A stretch of 64,000 bases of DNA from Combretum micranthum (lineage: Eukaryota; Streptophyta; Magnoliopsida; Myrtales; Combretaceae). The notes below the pieces were generated by a model. That model had not been told where the DNA came from. It made no database searches and saw nothing but the letters and a program-made list of their open reading frames with translations. The translations under genes were made by a program, and so were the position numbers. Of this stretch, positions 46,501 to 58,490 are shown one piece after another. Position 1 is the stretch's first letter. Every line of letters begins with the position of its first letter. The DNA is taken from the NCBI GenBank assembly GCA_024138025.1, contig JAMXBD010001195.1, forward strand, positions 248,001-312,000. The letters run 5' to 3'.

Positions 46501-49500
46501 ATGTTATATGGCCAAATATGACAAAAATATAAATAAGGCAAAGAAGTGATGCCGTCACAAAGAATTTATGCAAATATTTTTTCATTGTTTCTCCCAGTGT
46601 ATCACTATGATTTAATTGAAAACAAACAAACTGCCAATATCAATATGTTGTGCAAACATGTTTGGTCATTGAGCGCCACAAAACTTTTCAATCCTGTTAT
46701 CTTGCATAAAAGCGTCCAATATATATTTATATATATATATATATTTCAAAATTCTTCTTTTGTTCGGACTATTTTATTTTATTTTTTTTCTGATTTTTAC
46801 AGCATTTTGATCTTTTGTTTGTCCCTTTTTAGGTTACTTTCTGCACAAATCCCATTTGGCTTATAAAAACTAGATTGCAGCTTCAAAATCCTCTTCATCA
46901 AAGCCAACCTTATTCTGGGCTTTATGGTATGTCTCGTATTACAGACTGGCTTGCTTATCTGCATATTTAATAAATTTAGCTATGATTGATTAGTTGTTAA
47001 CTTCGTACACTATGCTTGATACTGTAGAGGAGAATGTCTGAGACTCTGGTTCATTACCCAATAAAAGAATTATTTATGTTTTCAAAGAAAAGTATACTTT
47101 TTTTCATTGTAGCCTAATATGGTCCTTTATCACTGGTCACATCTACTTAATATACCACTTGTGTGCATAGGTCAGCTAATACTCCCCCTTCCCCGGGTTG
47201 CTCTTCGGTCAAGTTGAACCTGGGACAAAATGCATTGATTTGAGATATTTTTGACCTGGAACAAATACGCTAACCTAGAACAAATATATAGATCTGGTAC
47301 TTTTTCTTACTTGGAACAAAAATACACTAAACTTGGAACAAAATACACTACTTGGGACTCTTTGACTTGTATACAAGTCTGAATTCGTACACAACTTGAT
47401 GTAGGAATTTCCTCCCCTTCCCCTCTTTTTTCCTTCAATTACATAGGCAGAGTTCCAATGCAACGACTAGAGGGGACTAGGCCCATGCTTTTTGAGTTTA
47501 TAATTGGTTCAATCATTTTGAAATAACCTTACAGTTTCAACATGTGAATTTCAGCATACTAAATTTGTTAGATCATATGGTCCCAAATTGATCTGCACAT
47601 TTACATTCTCATACTGTCAGCAGCAATATTGTGTCTTTGCTGCATGTTAGGATAGTGGGGGGGGAAGAAAAATTATGTTTATTTTTTGATACTTAAGGAT
47701 GTCGACTGTTTTAAAGCAGCTTTGTGTTAGATCTTCATTTATACAACTTATCAGTGTAATGTATTTTACCCTTCTATCTTGTACATCATTTGTCAGATGC
47801 ATCAAAAACCATAATGAAGGAGGAAGGTTGGCGTGCTCTTTACAAAGGGCTTGTTCCTAGTCTATTGCTAGTAAGTTGCTATAATTAGAGAATCTAATCG
47901 TTTTTCTTAAATAAGGGCACTTTCATGAATAGTTTGCTTTGCTTAGATGAAATCTCACAACACTTTTAAAAATTTTTGTTTTAATACCTATTTGAGGACT
48001 TTTGATCTCACAGAGTAGTCTATTTTAATTGTTGAATATCATTTTTCTCACTCATGTAAACTGTTACTATAGATACAGGTCTTTGCTTTTTAGTGCCATA
48101 ATTTCCGTAAGATCCATATATGAAAGGGAAAAGCTGAGAAGCTTCTGCTATATGAATCATTTTTTTGCTTCTACTGATTATAAGAATCTCTAGCGTGCAG
48201 GCATAGTATGTAACTGTATATTCTTGTAGGCATCTGTAAATGTGTGCTTTACTGCATCTAGTTCTAATTAAGAACTTGTTTTCACTTTCTTCCTAATAAA
48301 TTAGTCTCTATACAGCTAAACTCCAGAATTTATCCATTCCTTTAGCAGGTTTCTCATGGTGCCGTTCAATTTACGGCATATGAGGAGCTTCGGAAAGTTA
48401 TGGTTGAGTTCAAGCTTAAAGGAAAGAAAGAGGGGAAGGAAGCTTCTGAAAATGTGTTGGTGAGTAAACGCTTGTGCTCATTTTTGGTCTGAACGCTAGT
48501 TCACTGCTTGAATATGTCCACATCTGCAGCATCTTATAAGTTGCTGCAGCTGAGCACCAAAACTTTATTAAGATTGTATAGATATACCTTTTTTTGTTGT
48601 TTTTCATTTGTATTTTATATGGTTACTCTATGACTGGTGGTAATGGTAAGACTTGCAACGGGTTTATGAACTTTTGACTTATGTTTGCAGAACTCTGCTG
48701 ACTTTGCTATTCTAGGAGCTTCATCAAAGCTGGCAGCCATTCTTCTGACATACCCCTTTCAGGCATGCATCTTTTCTTTTTCCCAAAGCTAAATTTTCAT
48801 TTTCTTGGAGAACACTGTCAATAATCTCTTTGCTTGGTATTTATGTAAACCAATATATGAGAATGTGTCTGTCCTTTTTCTCTCTTGTTTATACAAACCT
48901 TGTGATTTCTCATAAGTCTTATATGATTCTTTATCCAGGTTGTCCGAACACGACTACAGGTACAAATATCCTGTTTTTTTTGTTGAACTGCTATTCTCAA
49001 TTCCTTAGATATCTGATTGCCCAGTTAGGAAAAATGATGAAGTCTTTCTTCATTCATTTGGACCGGGGAAAGTTGTAGCTATTGGATGTGATCAGATTTA
49101 CTTTTTTATTTTTTATTTTTGGTGTCTGATTCAATTCTTCTTTGTTGATATTGCATATCCTTGCTTTATTGGCTATTGATTGAATTACAATTATTTCTCC
49201 TTCCAGCAACGGCCAAGCATTGATGGAACTTCTAGATACATGGACAGCCTGCATGTTCTGAAAGAAACCACAAGGTGGGTGCAAAACTTATAGATGCATC
49301 ATCCTAATGGTCATTTTAGAATGTTCTCTATGCAATTACATGATGAATAGCTATGATATTGTTGATTTGTCTTGCATTGGACCGTAATGTACGGAGGCCA
49401 CGGCTTGCTCTTTTGCAAACAAATAACAGATCCTGAAGCATTGACACACACAGACAAACCATAATTAGGTGCTTTCACAAATGCTCTCAGAAACCCACAT

Positions 49501-50590
49501 ACATTTATGCAGGATGATACTGGACATAAGTGAGAGTACTAAGCACATAAAAAGTTCCAGTAATCTGTATGTGATGGTGGTGTAAGTGAGCATAATATCT
49601 GACCAATGAGCATTTATGCTCATTTTGTTCAAGAGAATTGATAAAAGCATCAGAATGGGCTGAGATGAGCTATTCATCATGGAATCAAGATCTCTCTCGA
49701 TCTAGTAACACTTTATCGCAGTTTTATTACCTCAATGTGTAATTGTAATTTGCCACCCAGAAACACTGTTTTTTTCAGTGTCTTGTGCCTTTCGTATTTG
49801 TTTATGTTATATTGGTGTGATAGAAACTGTATTGAGCTAGGTTGGTCCAAGGGTCTAGCGAAAAATTATAGGATTTATAAAAGGCCAGGGGGTTGCAGCT
49901 TTACATGAATGACACTACACTAAAGGGAAAAAGGGGAAGGAGGGGTGGTGTCAAAAGAAACTTAGGAGAGTTAAAAAAAAAAAAATAATAATAAAGAAAA
50001 AGAAAAAAGAAAGAAAGGAAAGAAAAGAGCGATTGAGGCATATTCTTGGAGGAATTACTGTAAAGTGAAGGAACAAAAAGCAGTGGATGAATGAAATTGA
50101 GGATATAGAACTAATAAGGGCTTCTGCAGAAACTTTTCTTTGTGAGCGGAGTTTCTGTCCAAAGGAATTTATTTGGTGATAGGAAGGTAACTCCAGGCAG
50201 ATTTAGCATGCAGTTGAATGTTGAAACTTATAAAAGTGAAAAATGATTTAGCTTTGGAGGGGAAACCATCAATTAATCTTTCAGGACATGAACTTTTCCT
50301 TGACGAATCTTTTGTGTTAGTTGGGCTCATCCTTTTTGTTTCAGCTTATATACAATTATAACCCTTTCCGTGTTACTTTCTTTGTATCTTTTTCTCTTTC
50401 TTATTTTTGGGCGCTCCCTTTTGATGCCAAGTGCACATCTTTATGATGGTTTTGCAGGTTTGAAGGTTGGAAGGGCTTTTACAAGGGAATTACACCAAAC
50501 ATTCTTAAAAATGTCCCTGCTTCTTCAGTGACATTCATTGTGTATGAGAATGTAATGAAATTATTTAAACTTGTGAGAACGAAGGAATAA
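43575..50590 (+). CDS. FOLT1: Folate transporter 1, chloroplastic (mitochondrial carrier family)
   Basis: Eleven exons encode 311 residues: 43575-43689, 43786-43862, 45350-45426, 45907-46000, 46833-46926, 47797-47870, 48349-48459, 48691-48762, 48939-48959, 49207-49274 and 50458-50590. The product is a six-helix SLC25-type carrier close to plant FOLT1, which moves folates across the plastid envelope. Three carrier signatures are seen: PLDVIRTRF in exon 1, PIWLIKTRL in exon 5 (the Trp variant typical of folate/nucleotide carriers) and PFQVVRTRL across exons 8-9. Other family blocks are 'WQWENATAGALAGFATVAAM', 'GFAPAVLGSTVSWGLYFF' and 'HGAIQFTAYEELRKV'. The length matches the family. The ATG at 43575 is used because the frame has no upstream ATG. 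Oddities: a GC donor in intron 8, a 21-nt exon 9, a 25-A run at the first acceptor and a hAT-like insertion in intron 2. Confidence 0.95.
43705..43724. repeat. CT microsatellite in FOLT1 intron 1
   Basis: About nine CT units just downstream of the exon 1 donor. Confidence 0.9.
43758..43782. repeat. 25-A homopolymer abutting FOLT1 exon 2 acceptor
   Basis: An unbroken A run lies directly before the CAG acceptor at 43783-43785, where a pyrimidine-rich tract is normally found. Confidence 0.9.
44441..45097. mobile_element. hAT-like element in FOLT1 intron 2, 8-bp TSD
   Basis: TTTATACA flanks it exactly at 44433-44440 and 45098-45105. The left end reads AAAGGCTGCAAG and the right end TTTGTAGCCCTA, imperfect inverted termini of the TAGGGCTGCAAA type. 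The subterminal right half is rich in GCTCGGCTCGAGCTC motifs common in such plant elements. The interior has an 82-bp tandem duplication and no transposase frame. 657 bp. Confidence 0.85.
44513..44680. repeat. 82-bp tandem duplication inside the intronic element
   Basis: The unit starting 'ttgaatttaaagtaaa' at 44514 and the unit starting 'ttgaacttaaagtaaa' at 44596 align through 'tatctaaacaagt', 'gagattt', 'atttagactc' and 'gtcggtttgtgaac', with scattered substitutions. Confidence 0.85.
47205..47375. repeat. Short degenerate tandem repeats in FOLT1 intron 5
   Basis: Five variants of 'cttggaacaaaatacact' occur in a row (47217, 47256, 47274, 47311, 47333), spaced about 18-40 bp apart. Confidence 0.7.
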
Positions 50591-51488
50591 TTCTATTCTA
50601 TTTATCTTTTGCATAATTCTTTCCCTCTCATTTAGCGCATTCTGCCTGCTATACATTGTTGTGGATTTGTTTTTTGTCCTTTTTAATTTATTTGTTGAGT
50701 ATCTATCTTTGCTTGGCATAGATGCAGGAGCTATTTATTTTGTCCCAACCAAGGTTTTTAGGGTGAAGTTTGGAAACATGATCCCTTGATTTTGTAAGGA
50801 GAGCAAAATGAAATGCCTACCATGTTAGTCTCAATTTTTGTACCTTCAAATCTCTCTCATGTCTAATTAGTCAGTCTAGGCTATGGAAATTGTTTCTTTT
50901 ATGCCTTCAGTCTCTACACCTATTGCAAGGCATGCCGGGAGAAATTTGGAGTGAAAATGGTGCTTGTTCGATCCCTCTCACAACTTCAATGAAATGAGGA
51001 GAATGAATGCCTGGTTTGGACCTTGCGTGAAATGTACATATTTCGCAAAATATAGTAGTCTGGACCAAGCTGCTTAGGGGACATCAGTTTGTATAAGTAT
51101 CTACTGCAGAGCTAAGCATTATAAAACCCCTCATGGGGCTGCCTAAGCATTTAGATTCAGTAACCCTGGAAAATGGGCAAAATGTATCTGTAATGCTATC
51201 ATAACTTGATTGCAAATTTTTGAGCCCTAATTTTCAAATGGCCCTTGGAACGTTTGCCTCTTTTTGATGTCTCAAGGTTGAAGAGTGCAATTTTTAAGGT
51301 ATTTTTGTTTTCTCTGCTTTCAAACTATCTGTCTCATCTTATGGTACAGCTCATGAAAATCTTGTGTGGGAAAAAAAAAATAAAATGGCTGGGAAGCAGA
51401 AATTACGGTGTAAAACGTTTTTCATCTAATGAATTTTAAATCATCTCTTGGGAAAATTTTAAATATCGTCCAAGTGCATCTTCACAAG
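50591..51488. other. Convergent intergenic region FOLT1 / epoxide hydrolase
   Basis: About 900 bp between two convergent stop codons; it must hold both 3' UTRs and polyadenylation sites. A frame at 51245-51439 shows no family resemblance. Confidence 0.7.
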
Positions 51489-53208
51489 CTACTTTACATC
51501 AAATTTGTGTAAGAAGTTGAGAATTTCTTTGGAAACTTCTTGAGCCCTCTCTAAATGAATGAAATGGTGGCCATCTAGTATGATAACCTCAAGGTCTGGT
51601 ACTAGACTTTTGAAGATGCTTCCTTGTATGTATTCTCTAGTACCAGCAACATCGAATCCAATATCCTTGTCCCCAACTATGAACTTTACCGGTACTGTGA
51701 ATTTCGATCCCTGCCATGGTGCTAGAAGCTCCAAATTCCTGGTCATCATGTGCAAAAGAATGAACTTAAACAGGGTACACGTGACATTGCTAGATGAGGC
51801 ATAAATGTTAAAAAATTGCAAAAGCTGGCATTGTTACTATATTGCAACAACTACCATGTAAATGAAAGGGAGGGTCGGTTATAATTCTTACATGTCCATA
51901 GCACGGTAATAGTTGAGAGGACCAGTGAATCCAGATTCTTGAAACTTATCTGCATATTCTTGCAACTCTTCTTCAGTTATCCATGGTGGCAAGAACGATG
52001 GAGTTTCCAAGTAGTCTATGATTTCCATTCCTGGTGGAGCTATCAAGAAATCTGTCTTGTTGATCAAAAGGAACTTCTTCATCACAGTCAGGTAATCATA
52101 CCTTGCAAATGCCCTCTCTGCTCTTCCAGGTTTCTAATATCAGCTAGACTGATCAGACAACTTTATGAAGATTGGATATATTAAGTTAGATCATCCTAAC
52201 CATTCTTTGAAAACTTTCGAAATTTCCACGAAGAGTTGTTAATGCATGTCATGGGGATGTAAGTGTAGAAAATGATAAAAATTGGGGGTTATAGTTTTCG
52301 AAAGTTTACAGGAATGGTTGGTATAACTCGACAGATTTTGGTGTCGTTTTAGAAGTTACCTGAAACTGGGAGATGTAAAACCCGTCACCCAAGTGTCGAA
52401 ATTCACTGGCAACTGTGGTCTGTGGAGATTTTTGTACATATGGAGCAGATAGAGCAATAAAACCCTTGACCCTGTCAGGCCTGAACAAGCTAAGCATCCA
52501 TCCAACACAAGCTCCCCAGTCATGCCCCACTACAAAGGCCTATTCAAAACAAAGATCACAGCAGGAAGATCCTTCAATCATTTATATTTTCTGCATTGTT
52601 TCTATACATATTGACGTATCTAACAGCATGATAAGATAATCAATTAAACTCCGAACAAGATGTAGAGTTGTTAATATATACTGATTAGATCTTGTGGAAT
52701 CTGACATATAAAATTCTGTGATCCATCAAATACTCGATCAAATATAATGAAACTCGAGCTTGACTTGATTATTTACTTCAAACTTGAGCTAAAGTTGATG
52801 GTTGCCAAGTGAAACTGGGGTATATATCCAATAAGTTATGAGTAGTTTGACTCGTAAAAATGAAAAGGGAAAAAAAAAAAAAAAAAACATCCAAACAGGG
52901 ATTTAGGGAGAAAGAAAGACCTGTTGTTCTCCGAAATGGTCCAAAAGGCCGATAATATCACCGACAAGGTGGAAGATAGTATAGGACTGAGGGGTTGGAG
53001 GAGAATCAGAATCACCATAACCCCTTAAATCAGGTGCCACAGCATGATAACCATGGCCAGCCAAATATGTAATCTGATGGCGCCAAGCGTACCATGTTTC
53101 AGGAAAACCATGTAGTAGAATCACAAGAGGTCCTGTCCCTTGTTCGGCTATGTGCATCCATATTCCATTGGTTTTGATCCTTTGGTGATTTACTTCCACC
53201 ATAAACAT
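51489..53208 (-). CDS. Soluble epoxide hydrolase (alpha/beta hydrolase)
   Basis: Four exons on the minus strand (53208-52921, 52539-52360, 52133-51892, 51738-51489) encode 319 residues with consistent phases and GT-AG introns. Plant soluble epoxide hydrolases add water to fatty-acid and other epoxides in cutin and stress-lipid metabolism. Seen in order: the oxyanion-hole [13 protein letters not shown] block, '[11 protein letters not shown]', the nucleophile elbow [10 protein letters not shown] (catalytic Asp), cap-domain Tyr residues in '[10 protein letters not shown]' and 'GPLNYYRA', the acid region '[11 protein letters not shown]' and the catalytic His in '[11 protein letters not shown]'. 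All catalytic parts are present, and the length fits the family (about 310-325). The start could be Met1 (53208) or Met3. No signal peptide, so probably cytosolic or peroxisomal. It converges on FOLT1. Confidence 0.95.
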
Positions 53209-53350
53209 GTTTACTTTGTCTAACTTAATTGGCTTGTGTTTCAGAACAAGAGGTTGATGAAGAGGGGTTGGTGGTTAGAGGAAAATATTTTCTAATTCAT
53301 AACGTGGGGAGAGTACATTGGTTTTGTAAGTCAAGGATGACGGCTCTGGC

Positions 53351-53381
53351 TTGACCTTTGATTGGTCTTTGTTTATATAGA
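53351..53381 (-). promoter_or_regulatory. Candidate promoter of epoxide hydrolase: TATA, CCAAT, W-box
   Basis: On the minus strand CTATATAAAC (53371-53380) is a TATA box about 165 bp before the ATG. GACCAAT (53361-53367) and a W-box TTGACC (53351-53356, plus strand) lie within 20 bp on its downstream side, which is an unusual position for a CCAAT box. Confidence 0.5.
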
Positions 53382-53384
53382 ATA

Positions 53385-54390
53385 CTTCCCATTTGCCAAT
53401 AAACTTCTCCTTGTGAAAAAGTTGATAGAAGAAATAAATTTGTTATAAGCGATTTATTTTTAATTACTAAAATTTTGATCCAGTGGTTAATTAAATAAAT
53501 AAATTTTTAAGGAGAATAATTTGATGTCTAATCATGTTATTTTTTATAGTTATATTATTTTATTATCGTTTAAAATAATAGATACATGTCAGATAATGAT
53601 TGAGTAATATAATAAAAAGAGGTCTAAAAATTTTGGTTAAAGATGAAATTAGTTTTTTTTGAAACTTCAGGTATTTATTTGGTCAAAATTCATGGCTTTT
53701 ATCCTTTAAATTTTTATGTAATTAATATTTAAGTTTCAGTTTTATGGTTGATTACTTTTAAAGTTAGCGCAAAATCCATTGAGAGCTACCGTACTTTAAG
53801 AAAATATTGAATAATGAACTTTTATTTTGACCATAAACATTCGATTTTTTAAAATAATTTAGTTGCATTATTTCGGTAATCTTTATCACACAGTAACAAA
53901 AAGCCCATCATATCATATCATGGATTTGCACCGCAGGTTGTTTACTTCTCTTTTTTTTTTTCTCGGAGTTATGAATTTCTATCAAAATTCCACACTGTTA
54001 AATGTTTCATAACCATATCGTTTTTCATTTAATCTAAATTTTTTAAGTAAAAGGAGCAAATTTTTTTAATACCTTTATATGTAAGACGATACGTAGTCAT
54101 CTTACAGTTGAAAAGATAAACAATAAGTATCATATAGACTTTTGGTTGTAATATAAACAAAAAGTTGTTGGAGTGGTCTAATTGAAGTTTTTTTAAAAGT
54201 TTAGTGGTTGGATTATCAAATTAAAAGTTTAGCCATTGTATGAGATATATATATATATATATATGTATATTTTGAAAGTATAGGAACATTCAAGGGACTT
54301 TACGCTTTTAACTTGTAACATAAAAATCCAAACTATAAAAATTAAGTTGCAATCAAATAAATAAAATAAAGAAAAGTTGCAAATTATCCC
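53385..54390. other. AT-rich intergenic region, no gene
   Basis: A TA run at 54245-54264 and many T/A tracts. No coding similarity was recognised. Confidence 0.6.
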
Positions 54391-54776
54391 CTAAACTTTT
54401 ATTTAACCAAGGATTGCTCAAAGTATATTTTTTTTACCCTTTAAACTTTTCTAACCCATTCATTTCGCTGAATAGAATAAAGAGGAATGAAATTTCAATT
54501 CAAAGGAAATATAATGGGATTATAATGGTTATTACAATGTTTACTTTGTGTAAAAAATAAAATAAGTAAAATATTTATAATGTCCTAAACTTTTATTTAA
54601 GCACGAATTGTTCAAAGTACACTTTTTTACCCTTTAAACTTTTATAACCCATTCACTTCGCTGAATAAAATAAGAAAGAATGAAATTCCAATTCAAACGG
54701 AATGTGATGATATTGTAATGACTATTATAATGTTTACTTGATGTAAAAAATAAAATATTTATAATACCTTCAGTAT
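54391..54776. repeat. Tandem duplication, ~193-bp unit, two copies
   Basis: 'ctaaacttttatttaa' at 54391 recurs at 54584. The two units share 'accctttaaactttt', 'aacccattca', 'cgctgaata', 'gaatgaaat' and 'gtaaaaaataaaat' in order, with scattered substitutions. Confidence 0.85.
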
Positions 54777-54915
54777 TTGTATAGGTATTATTTTTAAGGG
54801 GTATTTATGACAAAATTAAAAAATAAATAATTGACTAGTAATTCTTGAAATGAATGTCATAGGTCCGTAATATCAGTTTTAAGTCGAACAATTAAAAAAT
54901 AAATAGCTATTCATG

Positions 54916-55461
54916 TCAAATGGATCGTTTAATATTTACTGAATCATCCAAGGAAATAAGTTTCATAAAGAAAAGTATCCTAATGAAAAAAGCAATACTG
55001 GCAAGTCCCTGCTGAATTTGCTCCAAGAGAGTAACCCTGTTGCACAACATCTCAAACGCAAATCTCCCCTTCAGTAGCTCAACTAGGGACAAAATGCTGT
55101 CACGTTCTTGCTCTAACGAATGTATATTTAACATGTGTATTAAAATATAGTTATTACCTATATTATTTTAAATTTTTTTTTAAGTTTTACGCATATCAAA
55201 TATTTATTTACTGAGACACAAATGAGTTAGCATTACGAGACAACAAATTCACATCCCTCGGCTGGACAGTGGACACGATAGTGGAGATCGAGCAATATGT
55301 TGGACTTCACTCTCCATCTTCAAAAGTATTCTTATGCCAATAGATAGGGACATTTCTCTCTATACAACTTCAACATTTTCATCACATTAAGAAGACCAAG
55401 GCCTCGTTCCTCCATCATACAATGTAACGATCGATCTTCTCTGCAATTTCCCGGTTGTTTT
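54916..55461 (-). pseudogene. Unrecognised minus-strand coding-like remnant, left of Copia
   Basis: A minus-strand frame at 55134-54916 is non-repetitive and protein-like ('SLEQERDSILSLVELLKGRF'), and another stretch (55461-55335) stays open up to the Copia insertion point. I do not recognise a family. It may be the 3' part of the frame seen at 60456-60916, split by the retrotransposon. Confidence 0.35.
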
Positions 55462-55896
55462 TATTGAAGAAAGCAACACCAGCACGTGGGTTGCTCAGTT
55501 GTTATTTATTTTATTGAGTCACTGTTCATTTATTTATTTATTTATTTGTTTGTTTGTTACCGAGTCTTTCGTGTTTGTTACGCTAGTCCTAGTCTTTAGG
55601 AATTGTGGGTTTATAGTTTGTTACTATTGAAATGGGAAACGTGACATAGTTGCTGTTCTAGTTTGTATCTATATAAAGGCATTGAGTTGCATTAAATAAT
55701 ATATCCTTCTTCGAAGCATTATTTCTTCCCTTTGTTTTGAGTGAACTTTTAACAGCACTTTTGTTTATTTTATTATTAAGCTTTTGTCCTTTGTGAGTGA
55801 ATATATCAGAGTGTTGTCTTGTTACATTAAATGTTTTGTTGACCACTAGTTTCTGAAATATTTTTTTAGTGCACTGTGGGCCACTGTGTTTCAACA
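55462..55896 (+). repeat. 5' LTR of Copia element
   Basis: 435 bp, TATTGAAG...TTTCAACA. It carries a TTTA/TTTG microsatellite near 55527-55558 and a TATA-like 'tatataaagg' near 55670. Confidence 0.93.
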
Positions 55897-55898
55897 TC

Positions 55899-55910
55899 TG
55901 GTATCAGAGC
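55899..55910 (+). other. Primer binding site of Copia element
   Basis: TGGTATCAGAGC, complementary to initiator Met tRNA, 2 bp after the 5' LTR. Confidence 0.9.
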
Positions 55911-55953
55911 CTAACAATTCGTACGCATCTGGTGAATATTTTCTCTGGCTAAG

Positions 55954-57900
55954 ATGGGCGATCTTCAAGTCATTGGCGGAATCAAGAAGCTTAATAACCA
56001 GAATTATAATTCTTGGTCTACTTGCATGATTTCTTATATGCAGGGCCAGGATTTGTGGGAGGTTGTAAATGGAAATGAAGTGAGACAACCAGAGGCTGAA
56101 GATGGGAATGGAACGTTGCGGAAGTGGAAGATTAAAGCCGGCAAAGCCATGTTTGTTTTGAAGACGACGGTAGAAGAGGATGTGCTGGAGCATATCCGGG
56201 ATGTGAAAACCCCCAAAGAAGCTTGGGATGCATTAGCCAAGCTATTCTCTAAGAAGAACGATACGAAGCTCCAACTCTTAGAGAGTGAGTTGTTGTCGGC
56301 GGCCCAACGTGACATGACGGTTGCACAGTACTTCCATAAAGTGACATCGCTATGTCGGGAAATTTCTGAATTGGATCCAGAAGCTCCTATTGGTGAAACC
56401 AGGATAAAGCGAATCATCATCCATGGGTTGAAGCCAGAATTTAGGAGTTTTGTTGCTGCCATACAAGGATGGCAAACTCAACCGTCGCTTGTAGAATTCG
56501 AGAATTTGCTAGCTGGTCAGGAAGCTTTAGCTAAGCAAATGGGAGGAGTCTCGTTGAAGAATGAAGAAGAGGCACTCTATGCCAATAAAGGCAAGTGGAA
56601 TTCTAAGCAGCATGCTGCTGGTAGATTCAAAAAGAATGATGACAAGGCAAGAAGTCATCAAGGTGAATGGAGCGTTCGTGCAGAGGGAGGTTTTAAGAAC
56701 CATGGCTATGGTCAAAAGTTTGAAGGGAAGTGTTATAATTGCAAGAAGAAGGGTCATAAGGCAAAAGATTGTTGGTCAAAGAAGAAGGTTGTGGAGAGTA
56801 ACGCTGCTACTTCCAAAAGTGAAGACGAGTGGGATGCTGAGGCATTTTTTGCTGCAGAAGAAGAGGAACTAGCTCTTACAGCAACAACATTCAATCAAAT
56901 TGATTATGAGAATGATTGGATTGTTGACTCAGGTTGCTCAAACCATATGACCGGTGATAAAGAGAAGCTAAAAGACTTGTCCGAGTATAGAGGAAGCCGG
57001 GTAGTGGTGACGGCGGACAACTCAAAGTTACCAATAGCTCACATCGGCAATACAGTAGTCTCTCCTCAATGTAGTGATACTGAGGTACCACTCCAAAATG
57101 TTTATCATGTCCCAGGTATGAAGAAAAATCTTCTTTCAGTAGCACAATTAACATCTTCTGGTCATATTGTTCTATTTGGCCCACAAGATGTCAAGGTATA
57201 TCGAGATCTTGAGATTACAGAAGAGCCGCTGATGAAGGGACGAAGATTGGAGTCAGTCTACGTGATGTCTGCAGAAACGGCATATGTAGACAAGACAAGA
57301 AGGAACGAGACAGCAGACTTATGGCACATGCGGCTATGTCACGTTAGCTACTCTAAGCTAAATTTGATGATGAAAAAGTTGATGCTCAAGGGACTTCCTC
57401 AACTTGAAGTGAGAACAAACACTGTATGTGCAGGTTGTCAGTATGGAAAAGCACACCAGTTGCCGTATGAAGAGTCCAAATTTAAAGCGAAGGAACCGTT
57501 AGAGTTAATTCACTCTGATGTATTTGGACCAATTAAACAAGCTTCCATTGGAGGGATGAAGTACATGGTGACCTTCATTGACGACTTCTCGAGGTATGTT
57601 TGGGTTTATTTTATGAAGGAAAAATCTGAAACTTTTTCAAAGTTCAAAGAGTTCAAGGAGGAAGCGGAAGCAGAGGTTGATAGAAGAGTTTGTTGTTTAC
57701 GCACTGACAATGGGGGAGAATACACCTCGGATGAATTTGAAGATTTCCTTCGGAAGTGCAGAATACGCCATCAGTTCACATGTGCCAACACTCCGCAGCA
57801 AAACGGCGTTGCAGAAAGAAAAATAGGCACCTGGCAGAAATATGTCGAAGTATGCTTCATGGGAAGAATGTTCCAGGACAATTTTGGGCAGAAGCAATGA
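55954..57900 (+). pseudogene. Copia gag-protease-integrase frame, truncated by frameshift
   Basis: The 648-codon frame from ATG 55954 starts with Copia gag (UBN2-like, '[13 protein letters not shown]...LWEVV'). It has a CCHC zinc knuckle at 56731-56772 (C-x2-C-x4-H-x4-C), the protease DSG motif in '[13 protein letters not shown]' (56914-56952), the pre-integrase '[14 protein letters not shown]' region and the integrase core with 'HSDVFGP', '[10 protein letters not shown]' and '[13 protein letters not shown]'. After '[12 protein letters not shown]' a single missing base in the A-run at about 57817-57823 throws it out of frame, so the last 27 residues are not integrase. The frame's antisense shadows are not genes. 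Confidence 0.93.
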
Positions 57901-58490
57901 AGACTGCAGCCTTCGTGATTAATAGGCTTCCTCAACAAAGGTTATGCTTTCTTTCACCCTTTGAAAAAATATGGAACATGAAGCCTTTTGTTGGTCATTT
58001 GCGAGTTTTTGGATGTGTATGCTATGTATTTGTACCTGATCACTTACGTAGAAAAATGGAAAAAAAGGCTGTTAGATGTATCTTTGTAGGATATGACAAT
58101 CAGAGAAAAGGGTGGCGATGCTGCGATCCAACAACCAGGAAATGCTACACATCCCGAAATGTAGTGTTTGATGAAATTTCCTCATGGTGGTCTTCAAACA
58201 AAGAAGCACTACCAGACTCATATGTTTTTAAGGAGATGTTGGGAACCTCTCAAATCCAGTTGAGTTCAGATGAGGTTAAGGTTGCAGATGACGGTAGAGA
58301 TGTTGAAGAAGGCAGAGCTCAAAATCCTTGGCAAACAGGTGTGTACCAAAGGTCAAGCGAAGAAGTTGAGCAAAGTGAAGTAGATACACAACTGTACTCA
58401 GAAGGTCAACAAGAGTCAGAAAGCCAAATCCCAAGTATGCTAATGCTGCCATATAGAAGAAGCAGATGCAAAAGAACCAGAAACATTTAA
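57825..58490 (+). pseudogene. Copia integrase C-terminal part in shifted frame
   Basis: The integrase resumes in the next frame ('[20 protein letters not shown]', 'FVINRLPQQ', 'RVFGCVCYVFVPDHLRRKM', 'CIFVGYDNQRKGWR'). The frame is lost again near 58450, shortly before the reverse transcriptase N-terminus. Confidence 0.9.

Noticed and set aside
48818..49284. Small frames on both strands between FOLT1 exons
   Set aside because: They lie in introns 8-9 and partly across exons in other frames; no independent evidence.
49850..50080. Possible SINE-like segment in FOLT1 intron 10 followed by an A-rich tract
   Set aside because: No A-box/B-box pair or target duplication could be made out; only a purine-rich stretch is certain.
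51559..52639. Plus-strand frames opposite the epoxide hydrolase exons
   Set aside because: Antisense shadows of conserved coding exons.
56034..57184. Several minus-strand frames and a second plus frame within Copia gag-pol
   Set aside because: They overlap a clear gag-protease-integrase frame and have no family features of their own.
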